This document shows positions 8,163-17,482 of a DNA stretch of 64,000 nt, piece by piece; the first letter of the stretch is position 1, and each line of letters begins with the position of its first letter. The stretch comes from JANRIG01 sp033765235. GTDB lineage: Bacteria > Bacteroidota > Bacteroidia > Cytophagales > UBA9547. The notes under the pieces are model-generated. The model did not search any database, was not told the origin of the DNA, and worked only from the letters and a program-made list of their open reading frames with translations. Both the position numbers and the translations under genes were made by a program. The stretch lies in assembly GCA_033765235.1 (NCBI GenBank), contig JANRIG010000009.1, positions 186,001 through 250,000 on the forward strand, in the 5' to 3' direction.

Positions 8163-11100
8163 CTATTTTTTAATAAATTTGGAAGTATATGTTTGTGTGG
8201 GTGTTACCACTTTTACCAGATAGAGTCCTTTGCCAAGGTTTGATGTTGGCACAGTTATCCATTGAGCTCCCACATCTATAGTGCTGCTATTTTCATATAC
8301 TACATTTCCCAAAGCACCTATTATATAGGTTGTCATAATGCCCGATTTAGCACTATTAAATGACAAGGTCACTTTTTCAATAGCTGGATTTGGAAATATT
8401 TGCATTGAAGATAGCGAAGATATTTCTGCATCTACACTTGTAGCATTAGAAGACGAAGTGATATATATATTGTCTACAGCTATTCTGTCACCTCCGGGGC
8501 TTGGGGTTACCAACCTTACTGCGAAATACACCTCTTGACCTTCAAAGGTAGGTGGCAAAGCCACAGAGTAAGTGACAGGTACGGTAAGTGCTGTGTAAGT
8601 GGCTGAGTCAGGGTATGAGACTAAGCCTTCTGCTTTCATGGTAAATGCCTCCCAGTCCGACACATTGAGTGTGGTGCCCGGTGCTACTTGAGAAAAGAGC
8701 ATTTGAAATTTATCTTCATAATTTCCACTGGATGTAAATGACATGGCCTGTAACGAAAACTTAAGGTTGCCTCCTGACAGGCTAACCTTAGGAGTTACCA
8801 ACCAACGGTCTGCTGTTGGGTTTAGCAGTGGGTCATTGTCAAAATATGAGGTACTAAAGGCTACAAAGTTAGAGTCAGGGTATGCAGAGCCCGAATTGTC
8901 ATAATACATGGTTTTAGACTGTGTAGGTGCTTCGTCTTCACCTATGGCCACATATCCTCTTTGTCTTATCCTGCGTATGACGTAGGCATCGGTACCATAG
9001 TCTTGATAAAATGAGGCTATGCCTGCTTTGCCGTCTCTGTTGTACATTTTCATGCCTGCAGGAAGAACAGGATTGGCTTGCCCGGCAATTTTTATGGTTT
9101 TTTCAAAATCTTCTTTGTACAATACAGTAATACCTGATAGTGGGTTGGGCAATACCGCAAATTTTGATGAAACTACAGCTGTCAGCCCTTGTACTGTTAC
9201 AGATATGGTAACTGCGGTATCAGCTACAGAGTATATGGCTCCTTTTATGTCAATAGTAGTATCTGTGCGCGATATGGCAGTACCTGTGAGAGTGCCTGAG
9301 AGAGTGCCAATACCTGTGCCAAGTGCTACAGTTATGCCTGCATTAGCCAATACATAAGCTCCCTCACCATCTGCATCCACCAATTTTATTCTCACAGTAA
9401 TAGGGTTGCCCACTATGATACTTCCTGTAGGCAGCACGCCCAATATCTGCACTGCTGTAGCCACTTTGCCTACTTGGAATGGTGCTGAAGCCGGAGAAGC
9501 AGTGAGCGCATCGCCTGAGGTAGCTGTAGCAGTGAGGGTGAGATTATTATCTATTTGATTGTATAATAATCCTGTCAAAGTTACTGAAGATTGCCCTGCA
9601 GGAATATTGATAGATGTGTTGCCCGAGATAGCACCTGCGCCCCCGTTTATTATCAATGATACCCCTGTGGTGCTGGTTACTACTCCTGCTGCATTGCTAT
9701 TGTTTAAGGCTTGTATGACTACACTTATTGATGAATTTGGTAATATTTTACCACCATTGGTAGCAAATATTGAAGTAATAGATAGCTTGGTGGCACCTAC
9801 AAATGGCAGCACATTGATGGTTGCTGTAGCAGGCATAAGCTGCTGACCGCTTGTAGTGGCTAACGTTAATACCATCCCGCTCGCTGTAGTATTATATTTT
9901 AACCCTGAAAAAACTACTTCTGTAGCACCAGCACCTACTGTGGTAGCAAGTATGCCTGTAAGTGTACCTGCACCGCTCGCTGCAATGCTAAGCCCCGTGA
10001 CAGAACTAAATGCATAGGGTATACCATATTCATTTTGCGCTTCTGCGGTCAGCGTGAAGTCAAACCCTGCAGTAGGAGAAGCCGGCGATATTGACTTTAT
10101 GGATAGTTTGCTTGCTTTTTTGGAGGCTATTTCTATATTGTCTAATGCAAACGAAAGATAGTCTGCTATGGTCATATCAGACGACTGGTAGGTAATCCAT
10201 CTCAGTTGCACCACTGGTTGGTCATATGCTGCAGGTGGTAAATATCCTGCAAATGTAGTAATCTGGTCTATGACTGTACTTGTAGTATAAGTGGTGCCGT
10301 TGAGCGTATTCCATCCTGCAGATGTACCCACTCTGTATTGGAGTGCCATATAACCTGTACAGGTAGTAGGTCCGTTAGAGGAGGTATTAAAATTTTCTAT
10401 CATTTGTACATCATATTTATAAGATACATCAAACATACCTGTGGTATTGAGCGACAATATATTGATAAATGTGCGTGAGCCAAGACTTATATTGAGTTTC
10501 ACATCTGCGCCAATATTATAGCTTTGAGGTCCTAAGCCGTTATTTATATGCCCTGTAGCAGTACTGGTGCAGCGTGTAGTACCTGTTATTGGACCTTGAT
10601 ATGCACGCAATGTATATGAGCCATCAGGGATGACAACAGCATCAGCAAGGTTGTTTTTCCAACTGGCACTACCTGCTCTGTAAAATCTCATGCCGCTCAC
10701 GGTATTTGTACCTTGAATGATGGGAGCTGTACCAAATGTCTGATTATAAGGCAGCATTACAGGAGCATCAGGGTCGGCAGAGAGAATATTAAAGGTAGTA
10801 GAAGTGCCTGAAGATAAAGCATCACCCGATGTCCTATTTACAGAAATAGTGATGGCTGTATTGGCAGCACTAAAGCTCACTCCGGTAACTGTAGCTCTTG
10901 ATGAACCTCCACTTATAGTATAGGTACCTGCGCCTGAGAGTCCTGTACCTGTGGTTGATAAAGTGAATATGGTATTAGCTATCACGGGTACTTCTACATC
11001 GCCAAGATTTTTGCTGGATACTATTAAAGTCAAAGGAGTATTTATCAACTTCAATGTAGGAGTCACAGACTCTACTACTAATTTTGAAGCAGGTGCCGGA

Positions 11101-12458
11101 ATATTATCGCCTGTAATTGATATATTTGAAATAGCAAAACTCAAGTAATTGACTACTTGTGCAGATGGGAAAGCCAACCAACGTAATTGAACTTTGGCAA
11201 GATTTTCAACCACCCCGGGTAATGTAATATTAACAAATGATTGCTTTTGACCTGTGGTTCTGCCCGTGCCATTGTAGTAGGTGCCCGGTATTGCCGTGAA
11301 AGGCGAATAATTATCGGTACGGTATTGAAAATATCCTGATCCATCTATACCCGGAGTAGTTTCTACTTCCAAATGTGTGACCTCGTATGAAAGCTTTATA
11401 TTTCTCCATCCTGAGGTATTTAATGCCATAATATATCCCGCACTTTTATCAAATAGGCTGGTTAATACACCATTACCTCCCGGAGATGTAACCACGTGGA
11501 GTGTACCCGCGGTATTGACACCTCCTGATGTTAACGCGGCAATATCATAATCGGGACTGGTTAGGTTTCTGTTTAACATAGCTGCTGTATTGGCAGTGTT
11601 GTAGTCATATGCTGGCAATGTGCCTGTTCTAAATCCTGCAAAACCGGAAGGAAAGCCTGTGGCAATAGAAAATGTACTAAAGTTTTGTATATAAGGCAAT
11701 GCTTGTGGAGCAAGGGTTGAAAAAAGTATGGCAGTACCTGACACGGACACATTATCAAACGAAAAACTTATATAATTCGACACTTGCTGAGATGAAAAGG
11801 TGAGCCACCTCAGTCTGATATCTGGCTTATCTGCTACCATAGCATTGGGTAGCGACAGGTTTACATAAGATGTGACAGTACCTGAAGGTAAGTTTTCGGT
11901 GCTGTAGTAAGAACCCGGCACAGACACATACCCACTCATACCTGATACACTGTATTCAAGGTAAGCATACCCTATTATAGATGTGATAGACTCTACCTCA
12001 AGCTGAGTAATGTCATAAGACACTCTTATGTCTTGATATCCGGTGCCATCTAAAGCGGTCACAAAGCCTGCTGCCCTATTGAAGATACTCACTGCCAAAC
12101 TATTGCCGGCACCACTGCCGGTGATCAAATGAATGGTAGATGTAGTGACACCTGTACCTGCTGTGGTAATGGTGGCATAATCGAGCACACTCGATATAAT
12201 TCTGTTGGCAATAGGTTCGTCAGTTACAGTATTATAGCCGAAAACAGTCAAACTACCACTCCTAAAGCCCTGTATGCCTGCAGGATAGGTAGTGCTTGCC
12301 GATGCATCAAAATTTTGTACGTAGGGCAGCGGTTGCGGAGATGGGTATGTGACTTGTGCATAGGTGTATATACACGACAATATACTGAATAACAATGCAA
12401 TAGGCAAAGTAAATTTTGACTTTTTTGCCGATTTTTGAAGAGTAAATTTGTAATACAT
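8163..12458 (-). CDS. Large T9SS type A multidomain surface protein
   Basis: A 1431-residue exported protein of unknown specific function. A signal peptide spans residues 1-35 (ending YTYAQ). It then carries three related beta-sandwich units that begin PLPYVQNFDAS, ALPYIQNFST and MLPYNQTFGT. These alternate with Ig-like repeats that begin KLVVESVTP, KLSIKSISP, KLSITSIFA and AVQILGVLP. Near the C-terminus is a MAM-like 'choice-of-anchor J' type domain (KEDFEKTIKI ... WLVTPKVSLSGGN ... RIAVDNIYI). It ends in a T9SS type A sorting domain (MQIFPNPAIEKVTLSFNSA ... GKGLYLVKV). No catalytic motif is visible. Placed between susCD and the cyanophycinase genes, it may bind substrate particles or cells (inference); a general adhesin is equally possible. 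Confidence 0.8.
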   Translation of the reverse strand: MYYKFTLQKSAKKSKFTLPIALLFSILSCIYTYAQVTYPSPQPLPYVQNFDASASTTYPAGIQGFRSGSLTVFGYNTVTDEPIANRIISSVLDYATITTAGTGVTTSTIHLITGSGAGNSLAVSIFNRAAGFVTALDGTGYQDIRVSYDITQLEVESITSIIGYAYLEYSVSGMSGYVSVPGSYYSTENLPSGTVTSYVNLSLPNAMVADKPDIRLRWLTFSSQQVSNYISFSFDNVSVSGTAILFSTLAPQALPYIQNFSTFSIATGFPSGFAGFRTGTLPAYDYNTANTAAMLNRNLTSPDYDIAALTSGGVNTAGTLHVVTSPGGNGVLTSLFDKSAGYIMALNTSGWRNIKLSYEVTHLEVETTPGIDGSGYFQYRTDNYSPFTAIPGTYYNGTGRTTGQKQSFVNITLPGVVENLAKVQLRWLAFPSAQVVNYLSFAISNISITGDNIPAPASKLVVESVTPTLKLINTPLTLIVSSKNLGDVEVPVIANTIFTLSTTGTGLSGAGTYTISGGSSRATVTGVSFSAANTAITISVNRTSGDALSSGTSTTFNILSADPDAPVMLPYNQTFGTAPIIQGTNTVSGMRFYRAGSASWKNNLADAVVIPDGSYTLRAYQGPITGTTRCTSTATGHINNGLGPQSYNIGADVKLNISLGSRTFINILSLNTTGMFDVSYKYDVQMIENFNTSSNGPTTCTGYMALQYRVGTSAGWNTLNGTTYTTSTVIDQITTFAGYLPPAAYDQPVVQLRWITYQSSDMTIADYLSFALDNIEIASKKASKLSIKSISPASPTAGFDFTLTAEAQNEYGIPYAFSSVTGLSIAASGAGTLTGILATTVGAGATEVVFSGLKYNTTASGMVLTLATTSGQQLMPATATINVLPFVGATKLSITSIFATNGGKILPNSSISVVIQALNNSNAAGVVTSTTGVSLIINGGAGAISGNTSINIPAGQSSVTLTGLLYNQIDNNLTLTATATSGDALTASPASAPFQVGKVATAVQILGVLPTGSIIVGNPITVRIKLVDADGEGAYVLANAGITVALGTGIGTLSGTLTGTAISRTDTTIDIKGAIYSVADTAVTISVTVQGLTAVVSSKFAVLPNPLSGITVLYKEDFEKTIKIAGQANPVLPAGMKMYNRDGKAGIASFYQDYGTDAYVIRRIRQRGYVAIGEDEAPTQSKTMYYDNSGSAYPDSNFVAFSTSYFDNDPLLNPTADRWLVTPKVSLSGGNLKFSLQAMSFTSSGNYEDKFQMLFSQVAPGTTLNVSDWEAFTMKAEGLVSYPDSATYTALTVPVTYSVALPPTFEGQEVYFAVRLVTPSPGGDRIAVDNIYITSSSNATSVDAEISSLSSMQIFPNPAIEKVTLSFNSAKSGIMTTYIIGALGNVVYENSSTIDVGAQWITVPTSNLGKGLYLVKVVTPTQTYTSKFIKK

Positions 12459-12466
12459 GGTAATAA

Positions 12467-12483
12467 AATTTAACGGTTAAATT
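12467..12483. promoter_or_regulatory. 17-nt near-perfect palindrome between susD-like and T9SS genes
   Basis: AATTTAAC G GTTAAATT is a perfect 8+1+8 dyad in the 35-bp gap between the susD-like stop and the ATG of the 1431-residue gene. The single-base centre makes an RNA hairpin unlikely to use the full arms, so a protein-binding site is conceivable, but AT-rich dyads also arise by chance. Confidence 0.25.
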
Positions 12484-12493
12484 AATAAATTCA

Positions 12494-13912
12494 TTAAGGC
12501 TTAGCATCCCACCAAAAACGGTCATAGATAGTGTAATCGGGAGGGATATTTTGCAGCCTTTGGCTTACTTCGCGGGCTGAGTATTGGAATCTTCGTGGCA
12601 GTTGGCTACCTGTACGTATTTTTATTTCGGGTAGTCCGGGAGTTCCTTGCACCAGATTTTCTGTTCTGCGGTAGTCATTCCAAGCTTCTGCTTGCAAAAA
12701 CATGGCTATGTATTTTTGTTGAAATATTCGTTTCCAAGCAATATCATCTGTCAAGAGACTAATGTTGCTTTGTTTGGTTGCGTAGGCTGTGAGTACTGAG
12801 TCGGGAAGAGCTTTCACCAAGTTGTTTTCTGCCGGATCGCTTGAGCCTGCATCTGCCTTGCACACACGCTGAAGTGAGGCAAGTATAGCATTGTTGAGGT
12901 AGGTTTTGGCTGATGGTTTGTCTGCATTTTTCATGGCTATTTCGGCTTGCATAAATAGGCACTCGTCATAGTTGATAAGTGGAAAAATAGAATTTGACAT
13001 GGCATAATAAGGACCGTATTTGGCACGTGTGCCTGTGAGCAGGCTCTTTTTTATACCTGCATAAAAGTCTTTACGAGGGTCGTTGAGCGTCACGAGTAAG
13101 TCTGCAAAAACAGGATCTACCTCTGTTTCTAATGTGCCTGTGCGTTCTAAATACAGTGGATTTATCTCGCCGGTTTGACCACTTTGAAATGATATAAAAC
13201 AATTATCTGTATTAGACTGCAATGCACTTGCAAGGGCAGTTGACGCCAGATTATAAGCATCAGTATTTACTTTTATGGTATGTAAGTAATATCTTGCCTT
13301 GAGAGCATAAGCTACTTTTTTCCATTTTGCCACATCTCCCTTATATATCAAATCTTCTGCAGCCACGGCGGGTACTTGTGTTTTGGATAGATCAGCTATG
13401 GCATCATCCAAAAGTTGCTGGATAGACTTATATACATCACTCTGATTATCGAATATGGGAAACTGATATTGGGCGGCTCTAAATGCTTGACTATATGGCA
13501 CATCGCCATATATTACTGTAGTTTGCCCAATGGCTGCAGCCATAAGTATTTTTCCTATAGCTGCATGGTGAGGTGCATTTTCTTTAGCTGCTGTTTCTAT
13601 TAATTGATACCCACTGTTCATTGATATATAGAGGTTTTCCCACAGGGTAAGGTTGCTACCATCGGCCGGAGTATATGCATAGTTGTTGAGCCCTACGGGG
13701 CCATTAATATATATCACATATCCTGATATATTGCCCACACGTTTCACAATATTATTGGCCATAGTAGTAAAATACAGATACTCAAAGGTAGGTAGCCTGT
13801 ATTTAGAAGTAATGACTTCCCCTGTGAGTCTATTAGGGTCTATATTCATCTCGGAGAAGTTACAACTCCCAACCAAGCCTATAATTAATATGTATATAAA
13901 TATTTTTTTCAT
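12494..13912 (-). CDS. SusD/RagB-family surface lipoprotein
   Basis: A 472-residue outer-membrane lipoprotein that would form the lid of the adjacent SusC-like channel. The signal sequence ends in a lipobox, GLVGSC, with the lipidated Cys17. The next residues (NFSEMNIDPNRLTGEV) and the later motifs (ALKARYYLHT, FLQAEAWNDYRRTE, LPRRFQYSAREV) match the SusD-like group that accompanies peptide- and amino-acid-type SusC transporters rather than the starch SusD itself. It begins 4 bp after the SusC stop, the typical spacing for translationally coupled pairs. Substrate specificity cannot be read directly; the downstream enzymes point to cyanophycin oligomers (inference). Confidence 0.9.
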   Translation of the reverse strand: MKKIFIYILIIGLVGSCNFSEMNIDPNRLTGEVITSKYRLPTFEYLYFTTMANNIVKRVGNISGYVIYINGPVGLNNYAYTPADGSNLTLWENLYISMNSGYQLIETAAKENAPHHAAIGKILMAAAIGQTTVIYGDVPYSQAFRAAQYQFPIFDNQSDVYKSIQQLLDDAIADLSKTQVPAVAAEDLIYKGDVAKWKKVAYALKARYYLHTIKVNTDAYNLASTALASALQSNTDNCFISFQSGQTGEINPLYLERTGTLETEVDPVFADLLVTLNDPRKDFYAGIKKSLLTGTRAKYGPYYAMSNSIFPLINYDECLFMQAEIAMKNADKPSAKTYLNNAILASLQRVCKADAGSSDPAENNLVKALPDSVLTAYATKQSNISLLTDDIAWKRIFQQKYIAMFLQAEAWNDYRRTENLVQGTPGLPEIKIRTGSQLPRRFQYSAREVSQRLQNIPPDYTIYDRFWWDAKP

Positions 13913-13916
13913 CGGG

Positions 13917-16900
13917 TCAAAAAGTGGCGTTTAAAGTGAGGTGATAACTACGGGTATTGGGCATGTTATAAGCATCTCGGCCAAAACTGGGGTCATTGCC
14001 TGCTGCATTGGTTTCAGGGTCAACACCTGTGTATGGAGTGATGAGCAAAAGGTTTCTACATGAGAGCGCAAGTGTAAGTTTTTGAAAATATGATTTATTC
14101 AAAAATCTCTCTGTAAAATTATATGAAAGTGACAATTCTCTGAGTCTTGTCCAGCTTGCATCTTCCAGCCCTCTTTCGGGCACATTGCCAAAGTCGCCTC
14201 CCATGTATGTATAATAATTTCTGTCAAATAATATAGGTCTTGTATTAGGGCTGCCATCGGCATTCACACTGTTTGCAAATATGGTGGCGTCGTTTCTGGT
14301 TTCAGTGTCTTTGTGTGTGCCCATAGCAAGCATATTGAGCTTGGTGAGGTTAAACATTTTTGCACCTTGCCTTATATCCCATAGCATAGAGATTGTAAAT
14401 GATTTATAACTTATGGTATTTCGTATGCCCGAAAACCAATCGGGGTATGGGTTGCCTATCACATAGTATTGACCTGTAGGGGGTACTTCAATAGTAGGTC
14501 TTCCGAGTGAATCTACTACCACAGGCAGGTCTTGCCTTATAGTAAGGTCATTGGCGTCTTGTCCGTATCGTTTGAATCTGCTGGCACCAAATATCATGCC
14601 ATATTGGTAGCCGTTGGCTGCGCCTGAAAATCCTTGAGTAAATCCTGCCACTCCACCCACTCTTTGAAAATTGTAGGTGAGGCCATCTACCACCGAGCGC
14701 ATTTGTGTAAAGTTTACTTGCACATCCCATTTTAGAGCTTGCTTTACAGGAGTAGTATATAGCGTCACCTCTAATCCTCTTGAGAGTATATATCCATCAT
14801 TGATCAGTGCACGTGTGTAGCCGGTAGATACAGGCACTTGAGCCGAAAGTACTTGATTATTGTTGCGGGTGTGATAATAGGTAAAATCTATTCCAAGTCT
14901 ATTTTTGAAATATTTCATTTCTGTACCAAACTCGTAGGTGACCAATTGCTCCGCCAAAATATTGGGGTTGCCGCTTGTAGACTGGCTTATGAAAAGATTT
15001 TGTCCTGCAAATCCTGTGGGCAACCCACCCACAGCATCGTAGTAGGTATTGGTTTGGTAAGGCTGTGGTATATTGGCCGATGATGCTAAGGAGCCTCTTA
15101 TTTTGCCAAAACTAAACCATGTGGTGCTAGTGTCTAGACCGAAAGCATCTGTGAATACAAATGAAAGATTGGCCACAGGAGTGAAATATGGCAAATATTG
15201 CTGCGATATAGTAGATGCCCACTCATACCTGCCTGTGAGGTTTAGGAAGAGGTACTCGCGAAAGCCTATTTTGCCATCGGCAAAGAATCCGAATATAGCT
15301 CTGCGATAGTCGCTCCAGCTCGGCTCAAAACTTTTTTGATCAGTAGATATAAAGTCATTGAAGTCTCTGAACTGATAATCATAAGATTGCAAACTCAGCC
15401 TTTCGCTGTAATTTGTCACATAATTATTGCCCAGCCTTAGTTCAAAATCAAAGTCTTTATTGATTTTTTTCTGAGCATCTATATATACGTCTGTATTTAT
15501 GTTTTTGTAATATGCCTGCGACTCATAAAAAGAACCTTTGTATGATTGCTCACGATGGTTTTCGGCGGAGAATTTACTATAATTTTCATTGCCTGACTGC
15601 CCGTATGAGTCTATGCCTGCACGTGCCACCACATTTACCCAAGGCAATATTTTTATATCGGCTTGGATAAAACCTATGATACGGTTGATGCGCTCTGTAC
15701 TTATGTTATTGTTTACTGAAAAATAAGGGTTGTCAAATACTGCGTTTTTGCGTTGTGTACCATCGTCAAATTGATAGGCTGATGGTGTACCGGCAGGGTC
15801 GTTGGTGCCATTGGTTATGTCCATATCATTGGGGCTACGCAATAGCGATACCATGGGCGCCGACCAGTTGCCACCCTTTCGCAACCTTGAGGCATCTGAA
15901 TAAGTGTAGGTAGCAGATGCCGATAACTTGAGCCATTTATATACCTCATTGCTGCCGCTGAGCTTTACACTAGTGCGCTCAAATACCTGCGAGGGTATCA
16001 CCCCGTTTTGTTTAAAATTGCCCATGGAAAGAAAAAATTTGCTGCCGTCTTTGCCTCCTGAGAAACTTACATAGTTATTACGCTCAAATCCTTTGATGAA
16101 AAACCTGTTTAAGTTGTGGTAAGGAGCTACTAATCCAAGTGCAGGGTCTGTACTTTCTATAATATCGCCTCGGCTGTCCCATCTGGTTGGCACCCCGCTA
16201 TATCTCAAATTTTCATAGGCAGGCCCCCAACTTCTTGACTCTGCAGGGCTGCTTTGTCTGTTATCAAATGGGATAAATATTCCATTATTACCTCCTGCAA
16301 AGCGGGTTTGAAGTTCTGGAAGTTTATTAACCTCGTGCATGCCCATTCCTGTAGTAAAATTAATGACTGTTTTGCCCTCTGCACCGCTTTTGGTAGTAAT
16401 TAGTATGGCACCATTAGCTGCTCTTACACCATATAGTGCTGCTGCTGCAGGACCTTTGAGTATTGTCACGGAGGCTATATCGTCGGGGTTGAGGTCTATA
16501 CCTCTGTTGGATGACTCAAGAGTACGTGTATTTTCGCCTCCTGTATTATCAATAGGTATTCCATCTACCACTATTAGTGTGGCATTGTTTCCGTTTAGAG
16601 ATGCATTACCTCTTAATTGTATACGTGCGGCAGCCCCGGGCGAACCCGAAGAAGCGTTGATTTGCACACCGGCTACTTTGGCATTGAGCGCATTGAGCAG
16701 GTTGGTTTCTTTAGATTCTGTTATTTCGGCACTTTTTACTTCTTGCACAGCATAGCCTAATTCTTTTTTTTCTCGTTTTATAGCCACAGAGGTGATTATT
16801 ACCTCCTCTATTTCTTTTGTGTCTTCTTCTAGTGCTACTATAATCTCTACTCCTGAGGGTGGTTTTATTTCTTTGGTTTTGTAACCTAAAAATTTAATTA

Positions 16901-17120
16901 CAAGTGTGTATGTGCTGTCTGCTATTTCTATCTCAAATTTGCCGAAGGCATCTGTAAGTGTGCCCTTGGAAGTGCCTTTGACGGCTACGCTTACACCGGG
17001 CATTGGCTCTTGAGTTTTGGTATCTGCCACTATACCTTTTAGTACCAAAGGTAACGACTGACTCCATGCTATGATGGTGCAAAAAACCAATAAATATATA
17101 ACGACATAAAATTTCATCAT
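13917..17120 (-). CDS. SusC/RagA-family TonB-dependent outer-membrane transporter
   Basis: A 1067-residue TonB-dependent transporter. A signal peptide covers residues 1-21. A carboxypeptidase-regulatory-like domain spans about 27-105 (LKGIVADTKTQEPMPGVSV ... IKFLGYKTKEI). The SusC plug follows with EEVIITSVAIKREKKELGY, VAGVQINASSGSPGA, IQLRGNASLNGNN and LIVVDGIPIDN. The 22-strand barrel occupies the rest and ends in a terminal Phe (HLTLNATF). It is the first gene of the minus-strand operon and is paired with the SusD-like lipoprotein. Such pairs import oligosaccharides or peptides; RagAB is the known peptide importer. Here peptide or cyanophycin-fragment import is inferred from the operon. 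A good promoter lies about 170 bp upstream, leaving a long leader. Confidence 0.93.
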   Translation of the reverse strand: MMKFYVVIYLLVFCTIIAWSQSLPLVLKGIVADTKTQEPMPGVSVAVKGTSKGTLTDAFGKFEIEIADSTYTLVIKFLGYKTKEIKPPSGVEIIVALEEDTKEIEEVIITSVAIKREKKELGYAVQEVKSAEITESKETNLLNALNAKVAGVQINASSGSPGAAARIQLRGNASLNGNNATLIVVDGIPIDNTGGENTRTLESSNRGIDLNPDDIASVTILKGPAAAALYGVRAANGAILITTKSGAEGKTVINFTTGMGMHEVNKLPELQTRFAGGNNGIFIPFDNRQSSPAESRSWGPAYENLRYSGVPTRWDSRGDIIESTDPALGLVAPYHNLNRFFIKGFERNNYVSFSGGKDGSKFFLSMGNFKQNGVIPSQVFERTSVKLSGSNEVYKWLKLSASATYTYSDASRLRKGGNWSAPMVSLLRSPNDMDITNGTNDPAGTPSAYQFDDGTQRKNAVFDNPYFSVNNNISTERINRIIGFIQADIKILPWVNVVARAGIDSYGQSGNENYSKFSAENHREQSYKGSFYESQAYYKNINTDVYIDAQKKINKDFDFELRLGNNYVTNYSERLSLQSYDYQFRDFNDFISTDQKSFEPSWSDYRRAIFGFFADGKIGFREYLFLNLTGRYEWASTISQQYLPYFTPVANLSFVFTDAFGLDTSTTWFSFGKIRGSLASSANIPQPYQTNTYYDAVGGLPTGFAGQNLFISQSTSGNPNILAEQLVTYEFGTEMKYFKNRLGIDFTYYHTRNNNQVLSAQVPVSTGYTRALINDGYILSRGLEVTLYTTPVKQALKWDVQVNFTQMRSVVDGLTYNFQRVGGVAGFTQGFSGAANGYQYGMIFGASRFKRYGQDANDLTIRQDLPVVVDSLGRPTIEVPPTGQYYVIGNPYPDWFSGIRNTISYKSFTISMLWDIRQGAKMFNLTKLNMLAMGTHKDTETRNDATIFANSVNADGSPNTRPILFDRNYYTYMGGDFGNVPERGLEDASWTRLRELSLSYNFTERFLNKSYFQKLTLALSCRNLLLITPYTGVDPETNAAGNDPSFGRDAYNMPNTRSYHLTLNATF

Positions 17121-17286
17121 ATTGTTTTAATTTAATATATTAGAAAAAAGTAACAATAATAATGGATATAGTCAATTATTGAAAATAGGCTGCAACCCTT
17201 GTAAGGACAAAGATTTGAACGCTTTCAATTTGGGAAGTGATTGACAAAAAGTAATGAATGACACTAATCTGTTAAACATCTTGCTA

Positions 17287-17318
17287 CAAACGTAGGTTAT
17301 AAGCTCAAAAAAAACAAA
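17287..17318 (-). promoter_or_regulatory. Bacteroidota sigma-A-type promoter of the susC operon
   Basis: Read on the minus strand, a -33 element TTTG (17315-17318) is followed after exactly 20 bp by a -7 element TACGTTTG (17287-17294), a full match to the Bacteroidota TTTG / TAnnTTTG consensus. Transcription should begin near 17280 and give a leader of about 160 nt before the susC ATG at 17120. No other minus-strand promoter of this quality was seen within the ten-gene cluster. Confidence 0.7.
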
Positions 17319-17452
17319 TGTTTTGCTATAAATATTTGCAAAATATTTAATTCGCAGTTAAAAATTAAGCGTATAAATAAGTTTTATATGAAAAAAAAAT
17401 ATTTATAAATAAAAATTCAAGCAGGTAACTATTTAATGGACAATAATATGTA

Positions 17453-17460
17453 TACGTTTT
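17453..17460 (+). promoter_or_regulatory. Possible -7 element for the sensor gene
   Basis: TACGTTTT differs from TAnnTTTG only at the last base and ends 22 bp before the TTG start at 17483, the spacing seen at several better promoters in this window. No good -33 element is present. Confidence 0.25.
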
Positions 17461-17482
17461 ACAAATATTAACTTAGTATATT

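Larger units (their letters stand above)
17121..17482. other. 362-bp divergent intergenic region upstream of the susC-like gene
   Basis: No gene is visible here. It contains the susC-like promoter at 17287-17318, a roughly 160-nt untranslated leader for susC, and a very AT-rich segment (about 17325-17480) in front of the divergent sensor gene. A short dyad, TTGAA CGCT TTCAA, lies within the susC leader. No riboswitch family was recognised. The long leader contrasts with the short leaders predicted for most other genes in the window. Confidence 0.6.
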
